Source: Arthrobacter methylotrophus (lineage in GTDB: Bacteria; Actinomycetota; Actinomycetes; Actinomycetales; Micrococcaceae). From it: 64,000 nucleotides of DNA. Made by a program: the position numbers and the translations under genes. Positions 36,900-44,931 of this stretch are shown one piece after another; within the stretch, counting starts at the first letter, position 1; each line of letters starts with the position of its first letter. The notes beneath the pieces were generated by a model. It was not told the DNA's origin, ran no database searches, and was given only the letters and a program-made list of their open reading frames with translations. Where the stretch lies: assembly GCF_039539965.1 (NCBI RefSeq), contig NZ_BAABED010000001.1, positions 2,294,001 to 2,358,000 of the forward strand, read 5' to 3'.

Positions 36900-37421
36900 G
36901 TGGAAAGAACGAATCTAGTCGAGTCGGCATTCGCGGGAGCTTTCAAGTCACGTGGGTTCCGTAAGCGAGGTCGGAACTGGTTCCGAACGACATCGGCCGA
37001 TGAGTATCAGGTGGTGAATCTTCAGAAGTCTCCATGGGGAAGCGGAGACTACTACCTCAATCTGGCGTGGGATCCAGTGGTCGCCAGTGGGGAGTTTCGG
37101 TCAGAAAACTTCTGTCTTCTGAGTCTTCGAGCCGAGCAGACGGATGTGATCCCGCCGATTGATTTTGTGAGGCCTGATGGCCTGGTTGCGCGCGATCTTC
37201 CGGGAACCATCCTGCTCGACGCCGAAATGGGCGGCCGGATCCCTGGAGATGCCTTCGTCGAGCAACTGACTGAAGTTGTTATTACCCCGGTCGCGGACTT
37301 CATGGATAGGACGCCTTCTTTGGTCGATCTGGTTCCTCTGCTTTCCGCCAAGCCGCAGTTCGCCTTCGTTCGGGTGCGAGAAGAGCTTAGCCGTCGAGGA
37401 TATGAACTGCCCGAGCGATGA
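36900..37421 (+). CDS. DUF4304 family protein
   Basis: The 173-residue protein has DUF4304 landmarks: an N-terminal helix ending in FKSRGFRKRGRNWFRTTSADEYQVVNLQKSPWGSGDYYLNL and a later DPVVASGEFR. DUF4304 proteins are thought to be accessory or immunity-like proteins scattered in islands; no function is proven. The GTG at 36900 with GGAGA 9 bases upstream is chosen over an upstream in-frame start at 36849. It ends 24 bases before the stop of the converging zinc-ribbon integrase and lies at the edge of the recombinase module. Confidence 0.75.
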   Translation: MERTNLVESAFAGAFKSRGFRKRGRNWFRTTSADEYQVVNLQKSPWGSGDYYLNLAWDPVVASGEFRSENFCLLSLRAEQTDVIPPIDFVRPDGLVARDLPGTILLDAEMGGRIPGDAFVEQLTEVVITPVADFMDRTPSLVDLVPLLSAKPQFAFVRVREELSRRGYELPER

Positions 37422-37463
37422 TGGCGTCAGCATGTGAGTGCTCGTCATGGTTTGGTGCGTAGG

Positions 37464-38963
37464 TTAACGTAGCGTGACCAGGCGTCCCCGGCATTGTCGG
37501 CGTGGAGGAACGCAACCTGGTGGCAGTAGCCGAGTGCGTCCGCGGACCAGGGGTGGCGGGGAAAGCGTCAGGTGTTCGTCGAGGGCGGTGTTTCGTGCGC
37601 CGCGCAGGTCGATGCCGAGGCCGCGGAGCCTGTCCATGATGGTGTCTGGGTGAAGTGGCTGTCCGGCTCGGGTTCCGGGGAAGAGCCAGGGGCTTCGGGT
37701 GTCTGATCCGGTTCTGAGGTTCGGCCGGTTTCGCAGGTGTTCTTGAAGTAGTTCCGCGAAGGGTTGGGGCACGGGGACCGGATGCGTGCCGAAGGCGATC
37801 TTCATGTTCGCGCTGCCTTCGTTGGCCTCGACGGCCTCGACGCGGAGTTTGGCTACCCGCACGAGCGGTTGGGCGTAGAGAAGCAGCAGGATCCCGGCGA
37901 CTCTGTAGGGCAGGGATTCGCTGGTGCCGGTGAGCAGTTCCCGCAGCCAGGCCAGGCGTTGGTCCTGGGTGATTGCCGGGCGGTTTTTGGCGGTGTAATG
38001 GCCCATTTCTACGCGGGTGTTTGTTCCGGTGTTGTTGATGAAGACGATGAAGGTGCGGATGGCCTTCCTCGTCGTGGGTCCGGTGGCGAGCCAGGTTTCG
38101 ATGTCTTGCTGGGTGCAGGTGGCTGCGGTTCTTTGGTGGGTTTGCCAGAGCCAGTCCAGGAATTTGACGGTTTCGGTGATCTCTTGTTTGGCCGAGTGCA
38201 CCGGGCCGCGGGCGCTTGTTTCCGGTGTTGTCGTGGACCGGATGCGCCGTAGGTGGTGCCATGTGGCAAAGTGCTCGACAGGTCTTGCGACCTGTTCGGG
38301 CAAGGGGCGGAGCTTGTCTTCGATCCAGGACTCGAACCGGGCAAGGTGCGGGTCTTTGTAGGGGAGGAGTCCGTGGTGGACGAACAGTGCCCGCAGGTGG
38401 TTGGTTTCTCGTTCTGCTGACTTGGCTTGGGCGTTGAGTCCTTCGTGGGTCAAAGGTGTTGTCCCGTTTGAGAGTGAGGACAGGAGGGCTTGGACTTTAG
38501 GGGAGCGCTTCCAGGTGATGATGCTCTCGGGCCGGTCTGCCTTGCAGAGGACCTCGACGATTCTGCCCGCCATTCCTGAATCGGCAGGGTCTGTGAGCAG
38601 TAGGTCGTTGAGGTCGTCCCGGAGAGCGCAGCGGGCGCAGATACCCAGTCGGTAGAACTCGCCCTCAACACCGCAGCGGCCGCAGTGGAAGTCGTGGGGG
38701 ATGCCTGCGCAGGGTGCGCATCGCGGCCCACCGATGGTCTCGGGCGGGCCCGGGAGCAGCCGGTGCTGGCCGCAGTCAGGGCAGGTCCCGTGGGTGCGGG
38801 TGGCGGTGGTGAAGCAAGGTCCGCAGATTTTGCCTTCGGGCCAGGTGGCGCGTGTTCGGCCGGCGGTTCTGCCGCAGCGGACGCAAGTGGCGCTCCCTGT
38901 GGTGCGCGGCCGGCCGCGGCTGGTGTTGCGGGGAGTCAGCCCCTCTGGAGCCTCAGTGCCCAT
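37464..38963 (-). CDS. Zinc-ribbon site-specific integrase of a three-gene recombinase module, frameshifted at the 3' end
   Basis: The 499-residue protein has an N-terminal set of CxxC zinc ribbons (CVRCGRTAGR, CGPCFTTA, CPDCGQHR, CAPCAG, CGRCG, CARC) and a diverged tyrosine-recombinase core (about 170-470, with RVAGILLLLYAQPLVRVAKLRVE and PWLFPGTRAGQPLHPDTI). An extra C near 37544 shifts the last 27 codons. Without it the protein would end ...ADALGYCHQVAFLHADNAGDAWSRYV and stop at 37445, matching the family C-terminus. It is the third gene of the module, and its ATG overlaps the stop of the HTH gene. Confidence 0.8.
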   Translation of the reverse strand: MGTEAPEGLTPRNTSRGRPRTTGSATCVRCGRTAGRTRATWPEGKICGPCFTTATRTHGTCPDCGQHRLLPGPPETIGGPRCAPCAGIPHDFHCGRCGVEGEFYRLGICARCALRDDLNDLLLTDPADSGMAGRIVEVLCKADRPESIITWKRSPKVQALLSSLSNGTTPLTHEGLNAQAKSAERETNHLRALFVHHGLLPYKDPHLARFESWIEDKLRPLPEQVARPVEHFATWHHLRRIRSTTTPETSARGPVHSAKQEITETVKFLDWLWQTHQRTAATCTQQDIETWLATGPTTRKAIRTFIVFINNTGTNTRVEMGHYTAKNRPAITQDQRLAWLRELLTGTSESLPYRVAGILLLLYAQPLVRVAKLRVEAVEANEGSANMKIAFGTHPVPVPQPFAELLQEHLRNRPNLRTGSDTRSPWLFPGTRAGQPLHPDTIMDRLRGLGIDLRGARNTALDEHLTLSPPPLVRGRTRLLPPGCVPPRRQCRGRLVTLR

Positions 38964-39291
38964 CGTCGATGATGCGGGCCCGCCGAGGGCGGACGGTGCG
39001 GTTCAGGTCAACGACATTGGGAGCGCTGGTGCCGGTCTTGCGGGTGCGGGCATCGGCGGCTGTCACCGTGATGAGGTCTTCGGGGCCGCAGGAGAAGATG
39101 TCACAGATCGCGGCGATGAGTTGCAGCGCGACGCGTTCGGGCTTCTGGTTGACGAGCCGGTAGACCTGCGGCCGGGACAAGGAGATGCCGCGCTCGGCCA
39201 GCAGGGGGATGAGGTCGGTCGTGTTGTGTAGTCCCCGTGCTGCCATGAGCTCGGAAAGCCGCCATTTGTATTCGACTTCGCGTCTCACCAT
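38953..39291 (-). CDS. XRE-type helix-turn-helix protein of the recombinase module
   Basis: The 112-residue DNA-binding protein has EYKWRLSELMAARGLHNTTDLIPLLAERGISLSRPQVYRLVNQKPERVALQLIAAICDIFSCGPEDLI, a Cro/C1-like HTH, and a basic C-terminal tail (RPRRARIIDD). It always lies between the tyrosine recombinase and the zinc-ribbon integrase in this actinobacterial module and may be a directionality or repressor factor. ATG 39291 overlaps the recombinase stop, and its own stop overlaps the integrase start by 11 bases, so all three genes were coupled. Confidence 0.82.
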   Translation of the reverse strand: MVRREVEYKWRLSELMAARGLHNTTDLIPLLAERGISLSRPQVYRLVNQKPERVALQLIAAICDIFSCGPEDLITVTAADARTRKTGTSAPNVVDLNRTVRPRRARIIDDGH

Positions 39292-39430
39292 TGGCCCCTC
39301 ATCTGCACGCCCAGAACTTCGTCCATGGTGCGGTCCAGGGCCGCCCGGAGGGTGGAGTTGCGGAAGTCATCGCTGACGAATTGATAGATCCCGGTGGTGG
39401 AGGCGTGTTCGTGGCCCATTTGATATTGCA
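39285..39430 (-). pseudogene. Tyrosine recombinase, C-terminal piece (split gene)
   Basis: The last 47 codons of a tyrosine recombinase survive: YQMGHEHASTTGIYQFVSDDFRNSTLRAALDRTMDEVLG. They include the distal His and the nucleophilic Tyr in TTGIY. The N-terminal part is at 43431-44391, on the other side of a 4.0 kb Tn554-like element. Joining the two at the shared TGCAAT core gives ...DPRFVQ-YQMGHEHAS... in frame. This piece alone cannot be translated from its own start. Confidence 0.85.
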
Positions 39431-39444
39431 TTATCTTTAGCCCG
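39425..39444. repeat. Left end of Tn554-like element 1: core and inverted terminus
   Basis: The 6-bp core ATTGCA (39425-39430) is followed inward by TTATCTTTAGCCCG (39431-39444). The partner end at 43411-43430 carries the same core and, inverted, TTATCTGGGGCCGG. The direct repeat of ATTGCA flanks the element and is the expected crossover region. The short imperfect termini begin with TTATCT at both ends. Confidence 0.75.
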
Positions 39445-39450
39445 TCAGGT

Positions 39451-39477
39451 AGATGTGCCTCTGGCCTGCGGTTTTGT
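39451..39477. repeat. 27-base inverted repeat, copy 1 (partner at 44462-44488)
   Basis: This stretch begins AGATGTGCCTCTGG and ends CTGCGGTTTTGT. The inverse of 44462-44488 matches it at 24 of 27 positions. This copy is 20 bases inside Tn554-like element 1; the partner is outside it, upstream of the split recombinase. Its role is unknown. Confidence 0.6.
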
Positions 39478-39526
39478 GTTGGTGGGTGTGTCCGGGACGT
39501 GCATGACGATGGCATTCGGTGTCCTT

Positions 39527-39961
39527 TCATTCTCGGGGAACTGTTATTGATTCGGGATGCTTCCGGCGGGTTGGGACTACCGATTCACGGCGGCGTTGTC
39601 CGAGGGCGTGTGCGAGTTGCTGCCGCAGGCGTTGATTCTCGTCGTTGAGTCGTCTGATTCTGTCGTTGGCGGCTTCGAGTCGTTGCCGTAGAGAAGCCTC
39701 GCTTGCCCGCTGTGACCGGGATTCCGGTGTGGGCTCCGCCGCGGCTTGTATTTGACGGAGGTGTTCGATTTCGGCTCGGAGGTCGGGCTGGGTGTAAAGC
39801 CAGGACCGGGAGACTCGGGCGTATTTGGCGACGGCATCGAAGGTGACCGGACGGCCGTCCGCGTGCAGGGTTCGGAGCGCTTGGACAGCTTTGGACCGGG
39901 TGAGGGCGGCGCGCTGCTGTGCAGCTTTGATCAGGTGCCGGCTGTTGTCGGGGCGGTTCAT
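39527..39961 (-). CDS. DUF6262/TnpC-like protein of Tn554-like element 1
   Basis: The 144-residue protein has a TetR-like N-terminal helix-turn-helix (RSKAVQALRTLHADGRPVTFDAVAKYARVSRSWLYTQPDLR) followed by a coiled coil (about 80-125, RLEAANDRIRRLNDENQRLRQQL). TnpC-type proteins assist the two recombinases by setting the orientation or efficiency of transposition. Its ATG overlaps the tnpB-like stop (ATGA), and it is the last gene before the left terminus of the element. Confidence 0.85.
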   Translation of the reverse strand: MNRPDNSRHLIKAAQQRAALTRSKAVQALRTLHADGRPVTFDAVAKYARVSRSWLYTQPDLRAEIEHLRQIQAAAEPTPESRSQRASEASLRQRLEAANDRIRRLNDENQRLRQQLAHALGQRRRESVVPTRRKHPESITVPRE

Positions 39962-42201
39962 CCGGCCGCTCCGGCTGATGCGGTGTCACCGAGGGAGCCG
40001 ATGATGCGGTCCAGGTTGTGCAGTACTGCTTGGTTTATCTCGATGAGCCGGGTCTGTCCGCGGGCTTCGGCGGCGGAGAGGAGCTGGACGGTCTGGCGGT
40101 GCTGCTCGCGGTGCTGGGGGAGGAACTCGGCGGTGGTGACGAACATGGGACACGTCAGGCAGGCATTGGCGTGCGGGCAGGATTTCTGGACCGGGAGCCC
40201 GCAGAATCCGTTCGGCAGGCTCTGTGTTGCGCGGCCGAGTCGTTGTTTGGCCCAGCTGGCTTCGGCGAGTGGTCCTTGCGGGTCAATAGTGATGGTGTCG
40301 CCGTTGATGTTGACCTTGCGGGCTTTCTCCCAGTGGCGGCGCACGGTTGTGTCGTGCAGCCGGGCGTAGTGGGCGGTCATTTCGGCTGAAGTGTGGTCGA
40401 GGAGGACCCGGACTACTTCCTGTGGGACGTCGCGGTTGATCAGTGTTGTCCCGAAGGTATGGCGCCACTGATGTGGGGTCAGGCGCGCCTCTTGCCCGTG
40501 TTCGTCCTGGATGTCGCAGCGTTCCAGCCAGTCTTCAAGCTGTCCGCGGTAGGAGTGTGTGGTCAGCGGTTTTGCTCCGTCAGGGTTCATCTTCGGGGCC
40601 GGGAACAGCCAGTTGCTGCCGTCGGGGAACCGTTCACGGACGCGTTGTTGCTGGTCGAGGATGGCGGCGAGGACTTCCTCGTCGAGAGGAACGAGGGCTT
40701 CGCGTTTCATCTTTCGGTTCATATACCGCAGATAGGGGGCGCCGTCACCGTCACGGACCACGCAGTCGGTAGCGAGGTTGCAGGCGTCCCCGACGCGCAG
40801 TCCGCAGCGCATCAGGATCAGGGTGAGTAGCCGGCTGTCGGGGCTGGTCCATTTGCCGAGGTTTTCGGCTTGATCCAGTTGCGCCATGATGTGATCGGCC
40901 AGGGCCCTGGGCAGTCGTTTGGCCGGTCGTGGGAAGTCTTCAGGGTAGAAGTTCGCCGACGTTGGCAGGTCCTCGGTCCAGCCGTGGCGGCGGACCGCGG
41001 CGAAGAAGGCGTTCAGGGAGCTGACGTCGCGGCCCCGGGAAGTCACTGCCCGTTTGTCCCGGGCCAGCTCGGCGAGGAAGCGTTCCAGGATGCCGCGGTC
41101 GATGCAGTCCGGGCCGTCGGAGTCTGGGATAGTGTGTGCCAGGAACGCGGCGAATCGGTTCAGGGCGAGGATGTCGACGCGGGCCTGGATGATTTCCCGG
41201 CCGCTGGTCAGCCGCCATCGGATGAAGCGTTTTGCCAAGGCACGTAGCCACGGTTGCGGGATCTTGTCGAAGCGGAGCGTGCCGCGGGTGTCGGTGTGGC
41301 CGAGCCGGTGCATGGCCCAGGCATCGCGGTAAAACTCGGACTCCCAGCCGGTGCCGGCAGCGAGGTCTTCGAGCCGGGTGTAGGCAAAGCGCAGGAACGC
41401 GAGTTGCCCGTTGTGGCGGTGGCTGCGGCCTGCGCGGCCGGCGCCGTAGAACGTTGCCCACCGGTCAAGATCCCAGTCCAGTAGCGAGGTGACGCCGCTG
41501 TCGGTGACGAGCCGGATCACGGGCGTCACGGCGGACGAATGGGTACTGGCCCGGCGTTCGTCATGGCGGCATTGCAGGGCGTGCTGGAGCTCCAGCCGTA
41601 GCTGGGGCCGATCGTCCAGGCATCGGAAATCGAAGCGGTCCAGGCCGACGCTTTCGCACCGGGTGACGAACTCGCCGATGTCCGGTGCGCCGATGGCGTG
41701 CCAGCGGGATTTGTGGTTCAGACACAACGGCGAGTTGCCCTGTGCCCAGAGGTCACAGAACGCGAGCCTGCATTCGGGCCGTTCGGTGGCCGGCTCAGGG
41801 GAGAGGGTAGTGAGCCATCTGGACATGTCGGTCTCGCCGGAGCGTGCGAAGAACCCGTGATGGCGGACGCAGAGTCCGCGTCTGGCCGAACCGAAGCGGC
41901 ACCAGGTGACGGTGCACGCCGCCAAGGGGCCAGCGCCTGAGGGCAACGGGCCGGGGCTGGCCAGGAATGACTCTGTTTCCGGGCGTCCTTGGTCGAGCCA
42001 GCGCTTGTAGTGGCCCTTGCAGAACCCCTTCACCGTGCGTTGTCTTTCACACCCGTCGATCCGGCAGGGCTCGGTGTTGAAGACGAGGGAGCCCGGGGCC
42101 GGGATCACGATTCTCGGTCTGAACTCGGGCCGGACCGTTGCCATCAGCTTGGCAAGCAGTCCAAGACCGGCGTGTTGGTTGTTCAGTGCGGGGGAGCTCA
42201 C
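39958..42201 (-). CDS. TnpB-like tyrosine recombinase of Tn554-like element 1
   Basis: The 747-residue recombinase begins with zinc-binding Cys/His clusters (CRIDGCERQRTVKGFCKGHYKRW, CTVTWCRFGSARRGLCVRHH, CRLAFCDLWAQGNSPLCLNHK). A core-binding domain precedes a full catalytic domain: Arg in CGLRVGDACNLA, HQWRHTFGTTL, and the nucleophile Tyr in AHYARLHD. A C-terminal Cys cluster (GFCGLPVQKSCPHANACLTCPMF) follows. The start is GTG at 42201, overlapping the tnpA-like stop. It needs its TnpA partner for strand exchange in Tn554. Confidence 0.88.
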   Translation of the reverse strand: MSSPALNNQHAGLGLLAKLMATVRPEFRPRIVIPAPGSLVFNTEPCRIDGCERQRTVKGFCKGHYKRWLDQGRPETESFLASPGPLPSGAGPLAACTVTWCRFGSARRGLCVRHHGFFARSGETDMSRWLTTLSPEPATERPECRLAFCDLWAQGNSPLCLNHKSRWHAIGAPDIGEFVTRCESVGLDRFDFRCLDDRPQLRLELQHALQCRHDERRASTHSSAVTPVIRLVTDSGVTSLLDWDLDRWATFYGAGRAGRSHRHNGQLAFLRFAYTRLEDLAAGTGWESEFYRDAWAMHRLGHTDTRGTLRFDKIPQPWLRALAKRFIRWRLTSGREIIQARVDILALNRFAAFLAHTIPDSDGPDCIDRGILERFLAELARDKRAVTSRGRDVSSLNAFFAAVRRHGWTEDLPTSANFYPEDFPRPAKRLPRALADHIMAQLDQAENLGKWTSPDSRLLTLILMRCGLRVGDACNLATDCVVRDGDGAPYLRYMNRKMKREALVPLDEEVLAAILDQQQRVRERFPDGSNWLFPAPKMNPDGAKPLTTHSYRGQLEDWLERCDIQDEHGQEARLTPHQWRHTFGTTLINRDVPQEVVRVLLDHTSAEMTAHYARLHDTTVRRHWEKARKVNINGDTITIDPQGPLAEASWAKQRLGRATQSLPNGFCGLPVQKSCPHANACLTCPMFVTTAEFLPQHREQHRQTVQLLSAAEARGQTRLIEINQAVLHNLDRIIGSLGDTASAGAAG

Positions 42202-43304
42202 CAGCTAACCTCTTTTCCGGTCAGCAGCCCTGCCTTCTCAAGGGCCCGGCGGGCGTCCTCGACACTGAGGTGGCCGTAGACGTCGATGGTGGTCGCTACC
42301 GATGCGTGGCCAAGCAGGCTGCTGATCACCTCGATGGGCGTTCCGGCCCGTAGCAATCGGGTGGCATAGGTGTGGCGGAACCAGTGCGGGTCAAAATCCA
42401 CCCCCGTATTTCGCCGCAAGCGTTGCACCAGGTCATAGACTCCCGCGTAGCTCATCGGCCGTCCGCGGGCGCCCGCCCACAGATTCACGAACACATAGTC
42501 GCTGTCGAGATCGCCGTATTCCTCATGGAGGTAATCGCCGTAGAGCCGCACAACATCCGCGCCAATCGGTATCGTGCGCGGCGAAATGGACTTCGCCCGT
42601 GCCCGGTTGGCGTTCACCCGTCGGCGGATCGTCAGCTCGCCCTCGGCGACTGCAATGTCCTCGTGCCGCAGCCCGAGCGCTTCGCCAATGCGGATTCCCG
42701 ACTCCCACAGCAGGACGAACAGGAACCGGTCCCGCAGCCGCGTGCACGCATCCAGCACTGCCTGGGCCTTCGCCGCAGGCAGTACCGTGGGCAACCTCTT
42801 GGGCTCACGCAGTTTCACGATCCGGCGCCGCTGCGGCCTGTCCCCGGCAAGGTGGGCAAGGAACGGTCTCCACCCCGTTCTTCGATGCCGGACAGTTTCG
42901 AACTCGGTGACAAGGTCGCCCAGCGGGACCCCATGACGGGAGTGGAACACGTAGAGGCCGCTGACCGCCGCGAGCTTGCGGTTCACCGTGCCCGGCCCAC
43001 AATAATGGGAAGCCGACGGCAATAACGTCACGTCAGCGGCGCGCCCGGCAGGCGGAAGCCGCAGCCAGGCCACGAACTCGCCCACGTTCTCCAGCCTCAC
43101 CTGACGCCAATCAAGATCGCGGTACCTGAGAAAGACGAACCAGTCCTTGAGATCATGCGCATACGCCTTGAGCGTGTTCGGTGACCGCTCGACGTCGGTC
43201 AGGTAAGCCAGGAACCGCTCCACCGGCTCGATGACACCATGATCATCAAGCACAGTCCACGACTCAAGCGGCGAACCGGACACCATAACTCGTTGAACCT
43301 GCAT
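42198..43304 (-). CDS. TnpA-like tyrosine recombinase of Tn554-like element 1
   Basis: The 368-residue recombinase has an N-terminal SAM-like core-binding domain (VERFLAYLTDVERSPNTLKAYAHDLKDWFVFL) and a catalytic domain with Arg in ESGIRIGEALGL, HWFRHTYATRLL, the distal His in LLGHASVATT and Tyr in DVYGHLSVED. All six catalytic residues seem present, so it should be active. GGGAGGG lies just before the ATG. It is the first gene of the element, 120 bases from the right terminus. Confidence 0.9.
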   Translation of the reverse strand: MQVQRVMVSGSPLESWTVLDDHGVIEPVERFLAYLTDVERSPNTLKAYAHDLKDWFVFLRYRDLDWRQVRLENVGEFVAWLRLPPAGRAADVTLLPSASHYCGPGTVNRKLAAVSGLYVFHSRHGVPLGDLVTEFETVRHRRTGWRPFLAHLAGDRPQRRRIVKLREPKRLPTVLPAAKAQAVLDACTRLRDRFLFVLLWESGIRIGEALGLRHEDIAVAEGELTIRRRVNANRARAKSISPRTIPIGADVVRLYGDYLHEEYGDLDSDYVFVNLWAGARGRPMSYAGVYDLVQRLRRNTGVDFDPHWFRHTYATRLLRAGTPIEVISSLLGHASVATTIDVYGHLSVEDARRALEKAGLLTGKEVSW

Positions 43305-43410
43305 TAACCCTCCCGCGATCCCGTGTGATGGACAGCTTCAGATAAGCACCTCCATCACGCGGAATTGCACGGTTACCGGCCTCGTGCTGCACGTCAAGGA
43401 CACCACGTTT

Positions 43411-43430
43411 CCGGCCCCAGATAAATTGCA
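43411..43430. repeat. Right end of Tn554-like element 1: inverted terminus and core
   Basis: CCGGCCCCAGATAA (43411-43424) ends in AGATAA, the inverse of the TTATCT at the left end, followed by the core ATTGCA (43425-43430). The core belongs to the host recombinase codons for Val-Gln. Confidence 0.75.
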
Positions 43431-44391
43431 CGAATCTAGGATCCCATCCGCCCTCCAGAAGGTGCGTTGCGTAGGAGCGTCGCAGTGAGTGCAGATCCAG
43501 GCCATCCAGCGGCAGTCCCAGCTCGTCCAGGTAACGCCGGAGCCGGCGCAGCAGGGTGGATTCGCAGATCAGACCGCCGCGTTCGCTGGGGAACAGGTCC
43601 AGCGTTTCAAGCGTTCCCCGCCCGTTGGCGAGCCAGTCCTCGATGACCCCGGCCGTCCAGTCGAAGACCGTCAGGACGCTGCGGGGTTTGTGCGGGGAGC
43701 CCTTGCGTGACTTGCCGAAGCGGACCTTGCAGAGGCCTGTTTTTCCGAACCTTCGCGCTTGCGGGTTGGTCGCGAAATCGATGGTCTGCAGGTGCCGGAG
43801 TTCGTTGAACCTGAGCCCGTACGAGTAGGTGATTTTCAGCATGACCGCGTCGCGGTAGGCTGCTTTCCAGCCCTTCTTGCCTGAGGCCGCTTTGAGTTCG
43901 ACCTGGTCATCCGCGTGGTCGAACAGCATCTGCAGTTCAGCCTTGGTGAACGGCCGCTTCGAAGGACGCCCTTCGTACTCTTGAGTGTGCGCAGCGGTGT
44001 TCCAGTCAAAGAAGACCTGGGACGGGTGCGTGCCAAAACGCTCCTCACAGACCTGGTCCCAGCCATAGTCGGGGTTGGATACGTAGGACGTGAACCGGCG
44101 GAGGGCGGACTGGTAACCGCGGATCGTGGAGTGCTTCAGTTGATGGATCGAGCGCAGGTCACCGAAATACTCCTCGACATGGGCCGGTGACCAGTTCCAC
44201 GGGAACTCGTTCACATGGTTCACGAACCTTCGGACACATCCGATGCCCTTATCAATCGTGTCGAACTGAAGGTTCCTGGAGAGCTGCTGGTTGCGCCAGC
44301 CCGTAAGCATGTCCTCGAGCGTCTGTTCCTCGGGATGCAGCAGCCGAACAGCACTCAGTTGCAGCACGCGCCCGGACCCATCGACCGCCAT
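43431..44391 (-). pseudogene. Tyrosine recombinase, N-terminal piece (split by Tn554-like element 1)
   Basis: These codons encode about 320 residues of a tyrosine recombinase: an N-terminal core-binding domain (WRNQQLSRNLQFDTIDKGIGCVRRFVNH, STIRGYQSALRRFTSYV) and most of the catalytic domain with Arg in YSYGLRFNELRHL and the LHSLRRSYATHLLEGGWDPRFVQ box. The element enters right after FVQ; translation then runs about 55 codons into the element to a stop at 43264, so a chimeric protein without the nucleophile Tyr could be made. ATG 44391 with GGAGG upstream is the start. Confidence 0.85.
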
Positions 44392-44461
44392 TTTCGCCTC
44401 CAAATCACGCCAGAATCATGTTCATAATTTGAATCAATGATTCATCAAACGCATCATCACG

Positions 44462-44488
44462 ACAAAACCGCAGGTCAGAGGCGCGTCT
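44462..44488. repeat. 27-base inverted repeat, copy 2 (partner at 39451-39477)
   Basis: This stretch begins ACAAAACCGCAGGTC and is the inverse of the copy near the left end of Tn554-like element 1 (24 of 27 positions). It lies about 70 bases upstream of the split recombinase start and may mark the upstream end of the recombinase module or a recombinase-binding site. Confidence 0.6.
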
Positions 44489-44931
44489 CACGCCGTCACA
44501 GACAACCACACGCGGCCTTCTGGATCGTCCGGGAAGCTGCCCGTCAGGGTTGCGGGGGTGCAAGAATCCGCGAAATCCCGGGGTGAGTGAGCCCGTCCCG
44601 GCTGTCCTGTCTCATCCAACGTGATGCACGGAGCGTCCAGATTACGCGGGTGCGTCAACTGTAGTGAGACAGATTCTCCCGATTTGTCTCACTACAGTTG
44701 ACGCAGATTGGAGAATCTCAATGCGTACCAGGGTTCAAGTTCAGTGCCTTGGCGGAGCATTCTTCAGCTTCGGTCGACGTGCCTAAGGGGAACTGGAACC
44801 TTGATGGGCTTTTATGATCGATTCCGTCTACTCTTGCGGCATGCAAAGTTCACATCCTGCACGCGGCCTCGGCGCTGAGAACCTAGGTCGCGTTCCACCC
44901 GTCCGGGATCTCATCTGCTCCGGCGGGCGCG
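44489..44931. other. Junction between recombinase module and Tn7-like left end
   Basis: No intact gene is present. On the minus strand 44489-44649 has an open frame ending DDPEGRVWLSVTA then a stop, of unknown origin, probably a gene fragment. The palindrome at 44651-44705 carries the left terminus of the Tn7-like element. The remainder up to 44931 is the leader of the SUKH cargo gene. Confidence 0.45.
44651..44705. repeat. 55-base palindrome with the left Tn7-like terminus
   Basis: Two 21-base arms are perfect inverses: the left arm (44651-44671) ends CTGTAGTGAGACA and the right arm (44685-44705) begins TGTCTCACTACAG. The spacer is 13 bases. Each arm matches the repeat unit found five times at the right end (55035-55165). 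The right arm reads like the 5' terminus TGTCTCAC of the element; the left arm reads like a right-end terminus facing it. Confidence 0.7.

Larger units (their letters stand above)
39431..43424 (-). mobile_element. Tn554-like element 1 (two tyrosine recombinases plus DUF6262/TnpC-like protein)
   Basis: This 3994-bp element lies inside the tyrosine recombinase gene of another module. It holds three overlapping genes in the order tnpA-like (42198-43304), tnpB-like (39958-42201) and tnpC-like (39527-39961), the Tn554 plan, and carries no cargo. The boundaries are inferred from the point where the host reading frame breaks and from the 6-bp ATTGCA core repeated at both flanks. Removing the element with one core copy restores the host frame exactly. 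Termini start TTATCT on both sides. Confidence 0.82.

Noticed and set aside
43264..43430. Genuine C-terminus of the 379-codon recombinase frame
   Set aside because: After FVQ the sequence stops resembling tyrosine recombinases and lacks the nucleophile Tyr; the true C-terminus is at 39285-39430, so this tail is read-through into the inserted element.
39451..44488. The 27-base inverted repeat as the termini of Tn554-like element 1
   Set aside because: That would place the N-terminal half of the split host recombinase inside the element. The host frame break and the ATTGCA cores put the ends at 39431 and 43424 instead.
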